Positions 29,115 through 37,401 of a DNA stretch of 64,000 bases are shown piece after piece (the stretch's first letter is position 1; every line of letters begins with the position of its first letter). This DNA comes from Stutzerimonas stutzeri (GTDB lineage: Bacteria > Pseudomonadota > Gammaproteobacteria > Pseudomonadales > Pseudomonadaceae). Made by a program: the position numbers and the translations under genes. The notes beneath the pieces were generated by a model. It saw only the letters and a program-made list of their open reading frames with translations, ran no database searches and was not told where the DNA came from. The stretch lies in assembly GCF_024448715.1 (NCBI RefSeq), contig NZ_JAMOHZ010000008.1:212349-276348 (forward strand). Reading direction: 5' to 3'.

Positions 29115-29858
29115 ATGACCACAACACGGTATGCAATGCCCTCCCGCCCCTTCAGCTTCCGCCTATGGTTCGGCCTTCCATTGCTGATCATGGGGCTGTT
29201 GCTCGCCACTGACCCGAGCCGCCTCGATTTCGCCATTTCCAACTGGTTCTACAGCACGCAGGACGGCTTCGCGGGCAAACACAGCTGGCTGCTCGAAGAC
29301 CTGTTGCACGATCGTGCGAAACAGGTGGTGATCGCCATTGGCCTGGCGGCGATTGGCGGCTTCGTGCTCAGCCTGTTGCCGACCCGTCTTGCCGCCTGGC
29401 GACGACGGCTAGGCTATCTGGTGCTGGCGCTCGGGTTGTCGACCGCCATCGTGACGCCACTCAAGGCGCTGACCGGTGTGCACTGTCCCTGGAGCCTTAC
29501 CGAATTCGGCGGCAGCGAAACCTATACGCCGCTGCTGAGCCCGCGCGCACCGACGCTCAAGCCAGGGCGCTGCTGGCCTGGCGGCCATGCCTCGGCAGGT
29601 TTTTCGCTGTTCGCGTTGTTCTTCTTTCTACGGGACCGGCATCCCCGTGCGGCGCGGTGTGGACTGGGTTTTGCGCTGGGATTGGGCCTGCTGTTTTCGG
29701 TCAGCCGAGTGATGCAAGGGGCGCACTTCCTGTCGCACAACGTTTGGACGATGCTTTTCGACTGGGTGATCTGCCTGCTCTGCTACCGCCTTGTACTGTA
29801 TCGCGCACCCAGCGAAGCCGTTGCAAAGAATCTGGACGTGGTCAACGCCGCGTCATAA
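29115..29858 (+). CDS. PAP2-family membrane phosphatase
   Basis: This 247-residue protein has about six membrane helices. The three PAP2 phosphatase motifs are present in modified form: PLKALTGVHCPW (motif 1, with Lys), PGGHASAGF (motif 2, GGH in place of SGH) and SRVMQGAHFLSHNVW (motif 3, with the catalytic His). Such enzymes dephosphorylate lipid A, undecaprenyl pyrophosphate or phosphatidic acid in the periplasmic leaflet. The neighbours suggest an envelope-lipid substrate. It probably shares a transcript with the upstream phosphotransferase. Confidence 0.82.
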   Translation: MTTTRYAMPSRPFSFRLWFGLPLLIMGLLLATDPSRLDFAISNWFYSTQDGFAGKHSWLLEDLLHDRAKQVVIAIGLAAIGGFVLSLLPTRLAAWRRRLGYLVLALGLSTAIVTPLKALTGVHCPWSLTEFGGSETYTPLLSPRAPTLKPGRCWPGGHASAGFSLFALFFFLRDRHPRAARCGLGFALGLGLLFSVSRVMQGAHFLSHNVWTMLFDWVICLLCYRLVLYRAPSEAVAKNLDVVNAAS

Positions 29859-29867
29859 CAGCCGGCC

Positions 29868-30293
29868 TCAAGGCTTCCGGCGGAACGCCTGGGCCTTGGC
29901 CTGATCGACGTGATGCCGCCACTCACGGTCGCGCTGGCGCTCCAGCGCACTGTCCTGCCAGGCAGAGAGCCCGCCACTGGCTTCTTGCGTCGCCTGGCAT
30001 TGGCGATAGCCGTCGCTCCAGCCTTCGGCATACAGCGGCTGGCTCAGATAGCGCGGCACATCCTTGCTGAACTCCGCCGGCGCACCTGCAGCCTGACGTC
30101 CACTGCCACAGCCAGCGTCGAAGCCATCGACGTACTCCGGCGGGTAGCCTTCGGCGAGCAACCGTTGGCTGGCATTCTGACAGCCGGCCAGGGACAGACC
30201 GGCAAGCAGCACCGCCAGCAATACCGGGCGACGATGCGGCAGTTTATTGCATCGACTGGAGGCTTGGGCAGGAAGCGGGAAATTTGCAATCAT
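29868..30293 (-). CDS. Small lipoprotein of unknown function
   Basis: This 141-residue protein has a lipoprotein signal peptide: a hydrophobic stretch LLAVLLAGLSLAGC ending in a lipobox cysteine near residue 38. The n-region is long, so a downstream start is possible, but the ATG at 30293 follows a good AGGTGA ribosome-binding site. The mature part carries paired GY and GF/CGSG segments (YVDGFDAGCGSG, WSDGYRQC) and a charged C-terminus. The repeated D-G-[FY] pattern suggests a small repeat domain. No known family was recognised. A weaker ColR-like element lies about 90 bases upstream. Confidence 0.65.
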   Translation of the reverse strand: MIANFPLPAQASSRCNKLPHRRPVLLAVLLAGLSLAGCQNASQRLLAEGYPPEYVDGFDAGCGSGRQAAGAPAEFSKDVPRYLSQPLYAEGWSDGYRQCQATQEASGGLSAWQDSALERQRDREWRHHVDQAKAQAFRRKP

Positions 30294-30382
30294 CGGTTCA
30301 CCTGAGCATAGAGACGGCCCCGCAGCGACGCGCTGTCGCCGGAGCGGTGCCATCAAGTCTGCGCGGCGTACTGTCGGGGTTT

Positions 30383-30411
30383 CGTCAAACCGATGTGAAT
30401 GGAACGTGAAA
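30383..30411 (-). promoter_or_regulatory. Weaker ColR-like element upstream of the lipoprotein gene
   Basis: On the minus strand this site shares about 20 of 29 positions with the element at 25032-25060, including TTCACATC and the second box TTTGAC. The first box and the T-run are degenerate (TTTCACGTTCCA). It is oriented towards the lipoprotein gene. Confidence 0.35.
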
Positions 30412-30494
30412 CGCCAATCTTGCTGGGACAAGAAGCTCTCTACGGACACGGGTTTGCGGATGGAGAACTGCCCGCAATCATTTCTATCGCAGAA

Positions 30495-31061
30495 TCACGT
30501 CCGGCGCCCCTCGTTGGCCGTATTAAGCGGATCACCGCGACGGAAGGGCTCCGGCCCCTGCTCCGCTTCGGGCGTCGACAACGTCGCAGCGCCATCGCCC
30601 ACGCGAAATGGCTTGGGTGGGCCATCGTCCATACGGGTCCGTTTGGGCTGAAGCTCAGTTCCTGGCTCAGCCGCTGGACGCTCACGAATCATCACCAGCG
30701 CAGCCGCCGCCAGCAACGCGGCGAGTACCCGGTAAATCAATGAAGCAAGATCGAAACCGATCAGTTCGCCGCCGTCGAGCCACAACGACCCGAGCCGTCC
30801 AGCAACCAGTGCAAGCATGGTGATCACCAACATCACCAGGGCCGTTTTGGCACGCTCAGGGACTTGCATCGCCCAGAGCAGAAACAGTGCCAGGCCCAGC
30901 TGCAACCCACCGTAATAGACGCGCATATGGCTGACCGAGGCGGTCTCCATCAGCAGCATCCCGTTCAGATTGGCCATCTCATAAGGGCGCAGCCAGTAGG
31001 CAAGGCTGAACCCGATCATGATCACGGCTTGGACAATCAGAACGAAACGGGCAAAACGCAT
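30495..31061 (-). CDS. DUF4345-like membrane protein
   Basis: This 188-residue protein has four predicted membrane helices (about 5-25, 45-65, 75-95, 105-130) and a hydrophilic C-terminal tail of about 50 residues. The N-terminal part, with NLNGMLLMETASVSHMRVYYGGLQLGLALF, fits the small integral-membrane DUF4345 family of unknown function. The ATG at 31061 has a CAGGAGAG ribosome-binding site. It is monocistronic and divergent from the DUF411 gene. Confidence 0.65.
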   Translation of the reverse strand: MRFARFVLIVQAVIMIGFSLAYWLRPYEMANLNGMLLMETASVSHMRVYYGGLQLGLALFLLWAMQVPERAKTALVMLVITMLALVAGRLGSLWLDGGELIGFDLASLIYRVLAALLAAAALVMIRERPAAEPGTELQPKRTRMDDGPPKPFRVGDGAATLSTPEAEQGPEPFRRGDPLNTANEGRRT

Positions 31062-31243
31062 CGAAAGCTCTCCTGATAGCGGCTCCGCACCACGATGGTT
31101 ATCCGACCGAAACAGCTCGTTTTGGTTCGCTACCAAGCCGCAGCCGCACGCGCTTTGGACTGAGACATTCGCTCACACCTGATGCTTGGGCAGCGCCAGG
31201 GCCTGGCGGTACTCTGCGCACTATTTCGTCGGAGGGAATTCTC

Positions 31244-31678
31244 ATGCGCCATCTGCTGCTCGCTACTACTCTTTTCGCCAGCCTCGCCCACGCCGCCGAA
31301 CCCATCGCCATTGATGTCCACCGCGATGCCAATTGCGGCTGCTGCACCTCGTGGATCAAGCATCTGGAAGAGAACGGCTTCGCCGTAACCGATCACGTCG
31401 AAACCGACATGGCGGCGGTCAAGAACCGTCTTGGCGTACCGCATCGGCTGGGCTCCTGCCACACCGGCGTGATCGACGGAAAGTTCGTCGAAGGTCACGT
31501 TCCGGCCGCCGACATCCTCAAGCTGCGTGCACAACCGGATCTGATCGGCGCGGCCGTGCCGGGCATGCCCATGGGCTCGCCGGGCATGGAGATGGGCGAT
31601 CGGAAAGACGCCTACAAGGTGATCGGCCTGAGCAAACAGGGCGAGGAATCGGTACTGGCCAATTACCCCGCGAACTGA
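31244..31678 (+). CDS. DUF411 periplasmic metal-binding protein
   Basis: This 144-residue protein starts with a signal peptide cleaved after SLAHA. The mature domain carries the family motif DANCGCCTSW, a thioredoxin-like CxCC, and later GSCHTGVI. It also has methionines near the C-terminus (PGMPMGSPGMEMG) suited to copper(I) binding. DUF411 proteins often accompany copper-resistance genes; a copper role here is inference because none are adjacent. A GGAGGG ribosome-binding site precedes the ATG. Confidence 0.8.
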   Translation: MRHLLLATTLFASLAHAAEPIAIDVHRDANCGCCTSWIKHLEENGFAVTDHVETDMAAVKNRLGVPHRLGSCHTGVIDGKFVEGHVPAADILKLRAQPDLIGAAVPGMPMGSPGMEMGDRKDAYKVIGLSKQGEESVLANYPAN

Positions 31679-31771
31679 AATCAAGTAGACGAAGCGTCGT
31701 CTTCTGGCTGAATTAGCTGGCGGCATGGCGGGTCTTAGCCACTGAGCAATGACTGGCAGAAGGCCCCGAAC

Positions 31772-32632
31772 ATGCGGTGGAAAAAGGCGCGTCGCAGTGA
31801 CAACGTAGTGGATGCCCGCGGCCGTAGCGGCGGCATAGGCGGTGGACGTTTGAGCCTGGCCGGGGTCGCCATCGTGGTGGTGATCGGACTGCTCTCGGGC
31901 CAGGACCCGATGCAAATTCTCGGTCAGTTGGCCAATCAGACCGGCTCGACACCCACGTCACAAAGCAATACGCCAGCGAGCGGCGACGATCCGCAGGTCG
32001 CCTTCGTTCAGGCGATCCTGGGCGATACGGAAGACACTTGGCGCGCGCTGTTTCAACAGTCCGGCGAGCAGTATCGCGACCCTACGCTGGTGCTCTTTCG
32101 CGGTGGTGTCAGCTCGGCCTGCGGTTTCGCCAATTCGGCGGTCGGGCCGTTCTACTGCCCTGGCGACCGGCAGGTGTATCTCGATCTGCAGTTCTTCGAT
32201 GAGATGGCCTCACGCTTTTCGGTCGCTGGCGATTTCGCCCAGGCCTATGTGATTGCCCATGAGGTTGGCCACCATGTCCAGACTCTGCTTGGCGTATCGC
32301 AGCAGATGCAGGCCGCACGTCAGCGCGGAGCCCAAATGGAGGGCGACAATGGCTTGCTGGTCCGGCAGGAATTACAGGCGGACTGCTTCGCTGGTGTCTG
32401 GGCCTACCACGCCCAGCAGCGTCATGACTGGCTTGAGGAAGGTGATCTGGAGGAGGCACTGAACGCCGCCAACGCCATCGGTGATGATCGTCTTCAGCAG
32501 CAGAGCCAGGGCCGCGTGGTACCGGACGCCTTCACCCACGGCACCTCGGCGCAGCGGGTGAAGTGGTTCCGCACCGGCTTCGACAGCGGTGAGCCCGCGC
32601 GCTGCAACACCTTCCAGGCGCAGCGCCTGTAA
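31772..32632 (+). CDS. ypfJ: YpfJ-type neutral zinc metallopeptidase
   Basis: This 286-residue protein has an N-terminal membrane anchor (GVAIVVVIGLLSG, about 31-43) and a periplasmic-side or membrane-associated peptidase domain with the zincin motif HEVGHHVQ (His163, Glu164, His167). ACGFANSAVGPFYCPGDRQVY and ELQADCFAGVWA are strongly conserved in the neutral zinc metallopeptidase family (KPN_02809/YpfJ). The physiological substrate is unknown. It converges with the next gene, leaving only 6 bases between. Confidence 0.88.
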   Translation: MRWKKARRSDNVVDARGRSGGIGGGRLSLAGVAIVVVIGLLSGQDPMQILGQLANQTGSTPTSQSNTPASGDDPQVAFVQAILGDTEDTWRALFQQSGEQYRDPTLVLFRGGVSSACGFANSAVGPFYCPGDRQVYLDLQFFDEMASRFSVAGDFAQAYVIAHEVGHHVQTLLGVSQQMQAARQRGAQMEGDNGLLVRQELQADCFAGVWAYHAQQRHDWLEEGDLEEALNAANAIGDDRLQQQSQGRVVPDAFTHGTSAQRVKWFRTGFDSGEPARCNTFQAQRL

Positions 32633-32638
32633 CGTTTC

Positions 32639-32986
32639 TCAGAGTGTCTCGTTGATCCAGCTGTAGATCGGCGAGTCGGCGCCGCTCTGCACGCTAACCT
32701 GAGCACTGTGGCGCAGACGCACCAGCAAGCGCTTGCCGGCCTGTGCGCTACCGCTCAGGGCTTGCAGCTCAGCCAGCAGCTGTGGCCCCTCCATCCGCCC
32801 CGCTTCCCGCAGCAACTGCTGGGCGCCGAGCCAGAGACGATCGGAACCCGCCTCAGTCGATGCCTGCGCCGCTTGTGAGTTGGCGCTTAGCGGCAGCTGA
32901 CGCGCCAGCTGTGCCCAATCCTGATCGTCCAGCTCCACGCTGAGATCCACCGGTAGCTCGCCGATGTGGCCACGAATTCGGATCAT
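32639..32986 (-). CDS. Conserved hypothetical protein, 115 residues
   Basis: This soluble, alpha/beta-looking protein begins MIRIRGHIGELPVDLSVELD and is rich in Gln, Ala and Leu. There is no signal peptide, membrane segment or catalytic motif. It has an AGAGAAC-type ribosome-binding region and is divergent from the Zur-linked operon. I do not recognise a function; the sequence has the feel of a Pseudomonas-restricted family. Confidence 0.6.
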   Translation of the reverse strand: MIRIRGHIGELPVDLSVELDDQDWAQLARQLPLSANSQAAQASTEAGSDRLWLGAQQLLREAGRMEGPQLLAELQALSGSAQAGKRLLVRLRHSAQVSVQSGADSPIYSWINETL

Positions 32987-33058
32987 CTTTGTTCTCCAGA
33001 AAAACTCTCACCATGCTCCCACGGCTCGCGTCGGGCTGGCCAGCGCAGCCACTCTTTT

Positions 33059-33071
33059 GTTATAACGTAAC
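33059..33071 (+). promoter_or_regulatory. Candidate Zur box
   Basis: The sequence GTTATAACGTAAC is one change from the palindrome-like core GTTATANNATAAC of gammaproteobacterial Zur sites. It lies 24 bases upstream of the DUF2796 start, overlapping the expected promoter. P. aeruginosa PA4063-PA4066, the equivalent operon, is Zur-repressed. Confidence 0.6.
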
Positions 33072-33094
33072 TATTACTTAATCAGGAGATCGTC

Positions 33095-33667
33095 ATGCGT
33101 CATCTGTTGCTCGCCCTGCCCTTTGTTCTTCTGCCCGGCCTCGCTCAGGCTGCCCAGCATCACGAGCATGACCATCATGATCAGCACGCCAGTCTCGGCG
33201 CCCATGAGCACGGCGCCGCCGAACTGGACGTCGCGCTGGATGGTTCGACATTGGAAATCGAACTTCGCAGTCCGGCGATGAATCTGGTGGGCTTCGAACA
33301 CGCGCCGGGCAGCGATGCGGACAAACGCAAGATCGCCGACGCACGCAAGCGGCTAGAGCAGCCCGATACCCTGTTCGGCCTGCCAGCGACAGCAGGCTGC
33401 ACCCTGGCTGAAACCGAGCTGGAAAGCCCACTGTTCGAAGACGCCGCTCATGACGGCGAGCACGAGCACGATCATGAAGGCCAGCACAGCGAGATCCACG
33501 CCCACTATCACTACGATTGCGCCACCCCTCAGGCGCTGCACGCCCTCGATCTGCAGGCGTTGTTCAAGGCATTCCCCGGCACCGAGAAAATCCAGGCACA
33601 ACTGATCGGCCCGAACGGCCAACGTGGCGCACAACTCGACGCCGACCAGTCACGCGCTGAGTTCTGA
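33095..33667 (+). CDS. DUF2796 periplasmic zinc-binding-type protein
   Basis: This 190-residue protein begins with a signal peptide (cleavage after GLAQA). The mature protein opens with a His/Asp cluster (HHEHDHHDQH) and has a second one in the middle (DGEHEHDHEGQH), both apt for zinc binding. It resembles PA4063 of P. aeruginosa, the first gene of a Zur-controlled operon with an ABC transporter. It probably binds or traps periplasmic zinc for the downstream transporter when zinc is scarce. An AGGAG ribosome-binding site precedes the start. Confidence 0.82.
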   Translation: MRHLLLALPFVLLPGLAQAAQHHEHDHHDQHASLGAHEHGAAELDVALDGSTLEIELRSPAMNLVGFEHAPGSDADKRKIADARKRLEQPDTLFGLPATAGCTLAETELESPLFEDAAHDGEHEHDHEGQHSEIHAHYHYDCATPQALHALDLQALFKAFPGTEKIQAQLIGPNGQRGAQLDADQSRAEF

Positions 33668-33738
33668 ACACCCGTTGTCTGCCGCTGCCCGGCCCGACGC
33701 AGTAAACTCACCGGCTCGCCTGACACGGATCATCGCGA

Positions 33739-34446
33739 ATGACCGCACCGTTGCTCGAACTCCACCAACTGGGTTTTGCCTGGCCCGGCCAGGCAGAACT
33801 GCTCGACATCCCCAACTTCAAGCTGGAGCGCAACCAGAGCCTGTTTCTAAAGGGGCCGTCAGGTAGCGGCAAGACCACCTTGCTGGGCCTGATCGGCGGC
33901 GTACAAAAAGCGCAGCGCGGAACGGTTCGACTGCTCGGCAGCGACCTCGCGGCGCTTTCCGCAGGCGCGCGGGATCGTTTTCGCGTCGATCACACCGGCT
34001 ATATCTTCCAGCAGTTCAACCTGTTGCCCTTTCTCTCGGTAGCCGAAAACGTCGGCTTGCCCTGTCATTTCTCGAAAGCTCGGGCCGAACGCGCCCGTCA
34101 GCGGCACGGCAGCGTTGCGCAGGCAACGGCAAGCCTGCTTTCGCACCTCGGCCTATCCAAGGAGCTCTTCGGGCGACGTGCCGAAGCGCTATCGATCGGC
34201 CAACAACAGCGCGTTGCCGCTGCGCGCGCGTTGATCGGTCAGCCGGAACTGGTGATTGCCGACGAGCCCACCTCGGCGCTCGACGCCGACAGCCGGGAAG
34301 CTTTTCTGCAATTGTTGTTCGCCGAGTGCAGGGAGGCTGGCTCGAGCTTGCTGTTCGTCAGCCACGACCAGAGTCTGGCTCCGCTATTCGACCGTAGCCT
34401 GTCACTGGCGGAGCTCAACCACGCCGCCTACGTACCGGAGATATAG
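33739..34446 (+). CDS. ABC transporter ATP-binding protein (PA4064-like)
   Basis: This 235-residue ATPase has Walker A GPSGSGKT, Q-loop region GYIFQQFNLLPFL, a degenerate signature ALSIGQQQRVA and Walker B LVIADEPTSALD. It is of the LolD/MacB subclass that pairs with FtsX-type permeases, which is what the next gene encodes (3-base gap). It is therefore likely a mechanotransmission-type ABC system rather than a classic zinc importer. It belongs to the putative Zur operon. Confidence 0.88.
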   Translation: MTAPLLELHQLGFAWPGQAELLDIPNFKLERNQSLFLKGPSGSGKTTLLGLIGGVQKAQRGTVRLLGSDLAALSAGARDRFRVDHTGYIFQQFNLLPFLSVAENVGLPCHFSKARAERARQRHGSVAQATASLLSHLGLSKELFGRRAEALSIGQQQRVAAARALIGQPELVIADEPTSALDADSREAFLQLLFAECREAGSSLLFVSHDQSLAPLFDRSLSLAELNHAAYVPEI

Positions 34447-34449
34447 GCC

Positions 34450-35715
34450 ATGTACCTGTTGCGCCTGGCCTTGGCGAGCCTGAACAACCGCCGCTTCACC
34501 GCCTTGCTTACGGTCTTCGCCATCGCCCTGTCGGTGTGTCTGTTGCTAGCTGTCGAGCGTGTACGCACCGAAGCCCGCGCCAGCTTCGCCAGCACCATCA
34601 GCGGCACCGACCTGATCGTTGGCGCCCGCTCCGGCTCTGTGAATCTGCTTCTGTATTCGGTGTTCCGTATCGGCAACGCCACCAACAACATCCGCTGGGA
34701 AAGCTTCGAGCACTTCGCGCAGCATCCACGGGTTAGCTGGGCGATCCCCATCTCATTGGGTGACTCCCACCGCGGCTATAGAGTGATGGGCACCAGCACT
34801 GCCTATTTCGAACATTACCGCTACGGCCGCAAGCAGCCCTTGCAACTCGCTGAAGGCCGCCCTTTCGCCGAGGATCCGTTCGAAGTGGTGCTCGGCGCCG
34901 AGGTGGCACGGGCGTTGAACTACAGACTGGACGACCAGTTGGTGCTGGCCCACGGGGTCGCCACGGTCAGCCTGGTCAAACATGACGACAAGCCGTTCCG
35001 CGTGGTCGGCATCCTGCAGCGCACCGGCACGCCGGTCGACCGTACGCTGCATATCAATCTTGCCGGAATGGAAGCGCTACATATCGACTGGCAGAACGGC
35101 ATGCCTGCTCGCGGAGCGGCGCGCATCGATGCGGAACAGGCGCGCCAGATGGATCTGCAGCCGAAGCAGATTACTGCCGTCATGCTTGGTCTCAACAGCA
35201 AGATCGCTACCTTCACCCTGCAGCGCGAAATAAACCAGTATCGCGGCGAACCGCTATTGGCGATCCTGCCCGGCGTTGCGTTGCAAGAGCTCTGGAGCCT
35301 GATGGGGACGGCGGAACAGGCACTGTTCGTCGTCTCGCTGTTCGTCGTGATCACCGGGTTGATTGGCATGCTCACGGCGATTCTGACCAGCCTCAACGAA
35401 CGTCGCCGGGAAATGGCCATCCTGCGCTCGGTGGGCGCCAGGCCCTGGCATATCGCCGGTCTGCTGATCGTCGAGGCGTTCAGTCTGGCACTGGCTGGCG
35501 TGATGCTCGGATCGCTGTTGTTATACATAGCAATTGCCGCCGCCCAGGCACCGCTGCAAAGCCATTATGGGCTTTACTTGCCGCTGGCCTGGCCGAGTGC
35601 TTATGAGTGGTCGCTGCTTGCCGGCATACTATTGGCCGGCCTACTGATGGGCAGCGTGCCTGCCTGGCGCGCTTACCGGCAGTCCCTGGCCGATGGCCTG
35701 TCGATCAAATTATGA
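34450..35715 (+). CDS. FtsX-like ABC transporter permease (PA4065-like)
   Basis: This 421-residue membrane protein has the FtsX/MacB topology: one N-terminal helix (about 15-35), a large periplasmic domain (about 40-280) and three C-terminal helices (about 290-315, 340-365, 385-410). The cytoplasmic segment NERRREMAILRSVGARPWHI is characteristic of the family. It partners with the upstream ATPase. The substrate, possibly a zinc-related ligand or lipoprotein, is unknown. Confidence 0.88.
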   Translation: MYLLRLALASLNNRRFTALLTVFAIALSVCLLLAVERVRTEARASFASTISGTDLIVGARSGSVNLLLYSVFRIGNATNNIRWESFEHFAQHPRVSWAIPISLGDSHRGYRVMGTSTAYFEHYRYGRKQPLQLAEGRPFAEDPFEVVLGAEVARALNYRLDDQLVLAHGVATVSLVKHDDKPFRVVGILQRTGTPVDRTLHINLAGMEALHIDWQNGMPARGAARIDAEQARQMDLQPKQITAVMLGLNSKIATFTLQREINQYRGEPLLAILPGVALQELWSLMGTAEQALFVVSLFVVITGLIGMLTAILTSLNERRREMAILRSVGARPWHIAGLLIVEAFSLALAGVMLGSLLLYIAIAAAQAPLQSHYGLYLPLAWPSAYEWSLLAGILLAGLLMGSVPAWRAYRQSLADGLSIKL

Positions 35716-35723
35716 GGACTGTC

Positions 35724-36236
35724 ATGCCACGCCTGCTGCTCGCCACGCTGCTCGCCCTTGCGGTTCCGTTCGCCGCCGCCGAGGTGCGTGAACTGCAATG
35801 GTCAGATCTGATTCCCGCGGACGCGCCGCCACCACCGCCACCCATGGCGATCCATGACATGTCGCAGCTGGCCGATGCGCTCGCCGCCGAAACGGGCCCC
35901 GCTGCTGCTCAGCAATCTCCTGCCGCACCGGTAGTCGAGTCGCTGGACGGCGCCCAGGTAAAGCTGCCTGGCTATATCGTGCCGCTGGACATGGGCGAGG
36001 ATGGGCGTGTCACTGAATTTCTGCTGGTGCCCTACTTCGGCGCCTGCATTCACGTTCCGCCACCTCCGTCGAACCAGATCGTGCATGCCACCAGCGAACT
36101 GGGGGTAAAGGTCGACGAGTTGTACCAGCCCTTCTGGATCGAGGGTCCGCTGCGGGTTGAGCACGCCAGCAGCGAGTTGGCCGAGGCCGGCTATCGCATG
36201 GATGCGCAGAAGATTTACTTCTACGAATTGGAGTGA
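35724..36236 (+). CDS. DUF3299 periplasmic protein (PA4066-like)
   Basis: This 170-residue protein has a signal peptide ending PFAAA. The conserved block LPGYIVPLDMGEDGRVTEF and LVPYFGACIHVPPPPSNQ define DUF3299. It is the last gene of the putative Zur operon. The ATG at 35724 follows a GAGG ribosome-binding site; an ATG at 35712 overlaps the permease stop (ATGA) and would add four residues. Its function is unknown; a metal-related role is suggested by the operon. Confidence 0.82.
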   Translation: MPRLLLATLLALAVPFAAAEVRELQWSDLIPADAPPPPPPMAIHDMSQLADALAAETGPAAAQQSPAAPVVESLDGAQVKLPGYIVPLDMGEDGRVTEFLLVPYFGACIHVPPPPSNQIVHATSELGVKVDELYQPFWIEGPLRVEHASSELAEAGYRMDAQKIYFYELE

Positions 36237-36308
36237 GGAACGGCAAGGTTCCCTATGCCAGAGCGTTGGGAATCAGATCGCTCAACTACTTAATCGGCGA
36301 GGGCTGGG

Positions 36309-37400
36309 TCAGTGGGCACTCGCGACCTGGCGTTCACGCTCGAAACTCAGCTCACCTTCAGCCCATTCCCGCCAGGCGCGTACCTTGCGCCGCTCGGCAC
36401 CGGCCCGCTCGGCCTGTTTCAGCGCATCGAGTCCCGCTTGCCAGCGGGCCTGCTCTAACTCCAGCTGAGCGACATTCAGCCAGAACTTGGCGCTGCCGGA
36501 CTGCACGGCCAGCTCGCGGTAGATCTTCGCGGCTGCGGAGCGCTCCCGCGCCTGCCACCAGAGCATGCCCAGCCGTTCACGGCGCTTGGCGTCGCTGGGT
36601 AGTAGGCGCGACTCGAGCATGCCTTGTAGCAGCTTCGCCCCTTGCCATGGTTGACCGGCTGCGCCCGCCAACAGCACCAGATTGTCCAGCTCCGACTCGC
36701 TGAAACGCAGTCCCTTGGCATGTGCTGCGCGCAGCGTTGCGAGCGCCTTGTCTTCAGCGCCAGCCATCTGCTGCAAACCTGCCAACTGACGCCAGCTCTT
36801 GGCTTGATTCGGATGGCGGGCAAGCAAACGCCGCTGCCAGCGCTCGGCAGTCTCGTAACGCTTCAGTTCGGCATTGCCGGCCACCAGAAACTGCAGCCAG
36901 GTATCGGCCGCATCGGGGTTGGCCTGGACGTAACGTTCTGCCAGCGGTAGCGCCTTGGCGTGTTGGCCGAGCCCCTGATAGGCCTGCACCAACATCTGCA
37001 GTACCTCTTCGCTCGCCTGAGCGGGCGGGCCCAACAGGCTGATCACCTTGGCATAGCGGCGCTCGATCAGATTGAGTTTGGCCAGGTTGAGTTGCTCGTT
37101 CGGCAGCAGCGTCTCGTCCAGCTTGCCACTGGCGACCGCCTTTTCGAGCAACTCCAGCGCTTGTCGGTTGTTGCCTTCGGCCCAGGCCAGGTACGCCTGA
37201 CTGCGCCATAAAAGCGCTTCTTCAGCACTGCCTGACTTGGCCTCGGCCTGAATGAGGGCCTTGCGCGCAGCGCTGTAGTCGCCCTTCTGCTGAGCGCTTT
37301 GCGCACGCTCCAGCGCCTTGAACACGACCGGGTCGATGCCTTGAGCGGCGTGAGTCGAAGCTGCGAACAACAACGAGATCAACAGCAGCAAACGTGGCAT
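36309..37400 (-). CDS. Periplasmic TPR protein of the TonB operon
   Basis: This 363-residue protein has a signal peptide (cleavage after STHAA) and then tetratricopeptide repeats through most of its length, for example LERAQSAQQKGDYSAARKAL and PLAERYVQANPDAADTWLQF. It is the last gene of a six-gene unit, one base after the tonB stop. In Vibrio TonB2-type clusters a TPR protein sits at the same place. A scaffold role in coupling TonB to the receptor is inference. Confidence 0.82.
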   Translation of the reverse strand: MPRLLLLISLLFAASTHAAQGIDPVVFKALERAQSAQQKGDYSAARKALIQAEAKSGSAEEALLWRSQAYLAWAEGNNRQALELLEKAVASGKLDETLLPNEQLNLAKLNLIERRYAKVISLLGPPAQASEEVLQMLVQAYQGLGQHAKALPLAERYVQANPDAADTWLQFLVAGNAELKRYETAERWQRRLLARHPNQAKSWRQLAGLQQMAGAEDKALATLRAAHAKGLRFSESELDNLVLLAGAAGQPWQGAKLLQGMLESRLLPSDAKRRERLGMLWWQARERSAAAKIYRELAVQSGSAKFWLNVAQLELEQARWQAGLDALKQAERAGAERRKVRAWREWAEGELSFERERQVASAH

Positions 37401-37401
37401 G

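Noticed and set aside
31130..31915. 261-codon minus frame across the DUF411 gene
   Set aside because: It covers DUF411 and the start of ypfJ in antisense; no ribosome-binding site or domain supports it.
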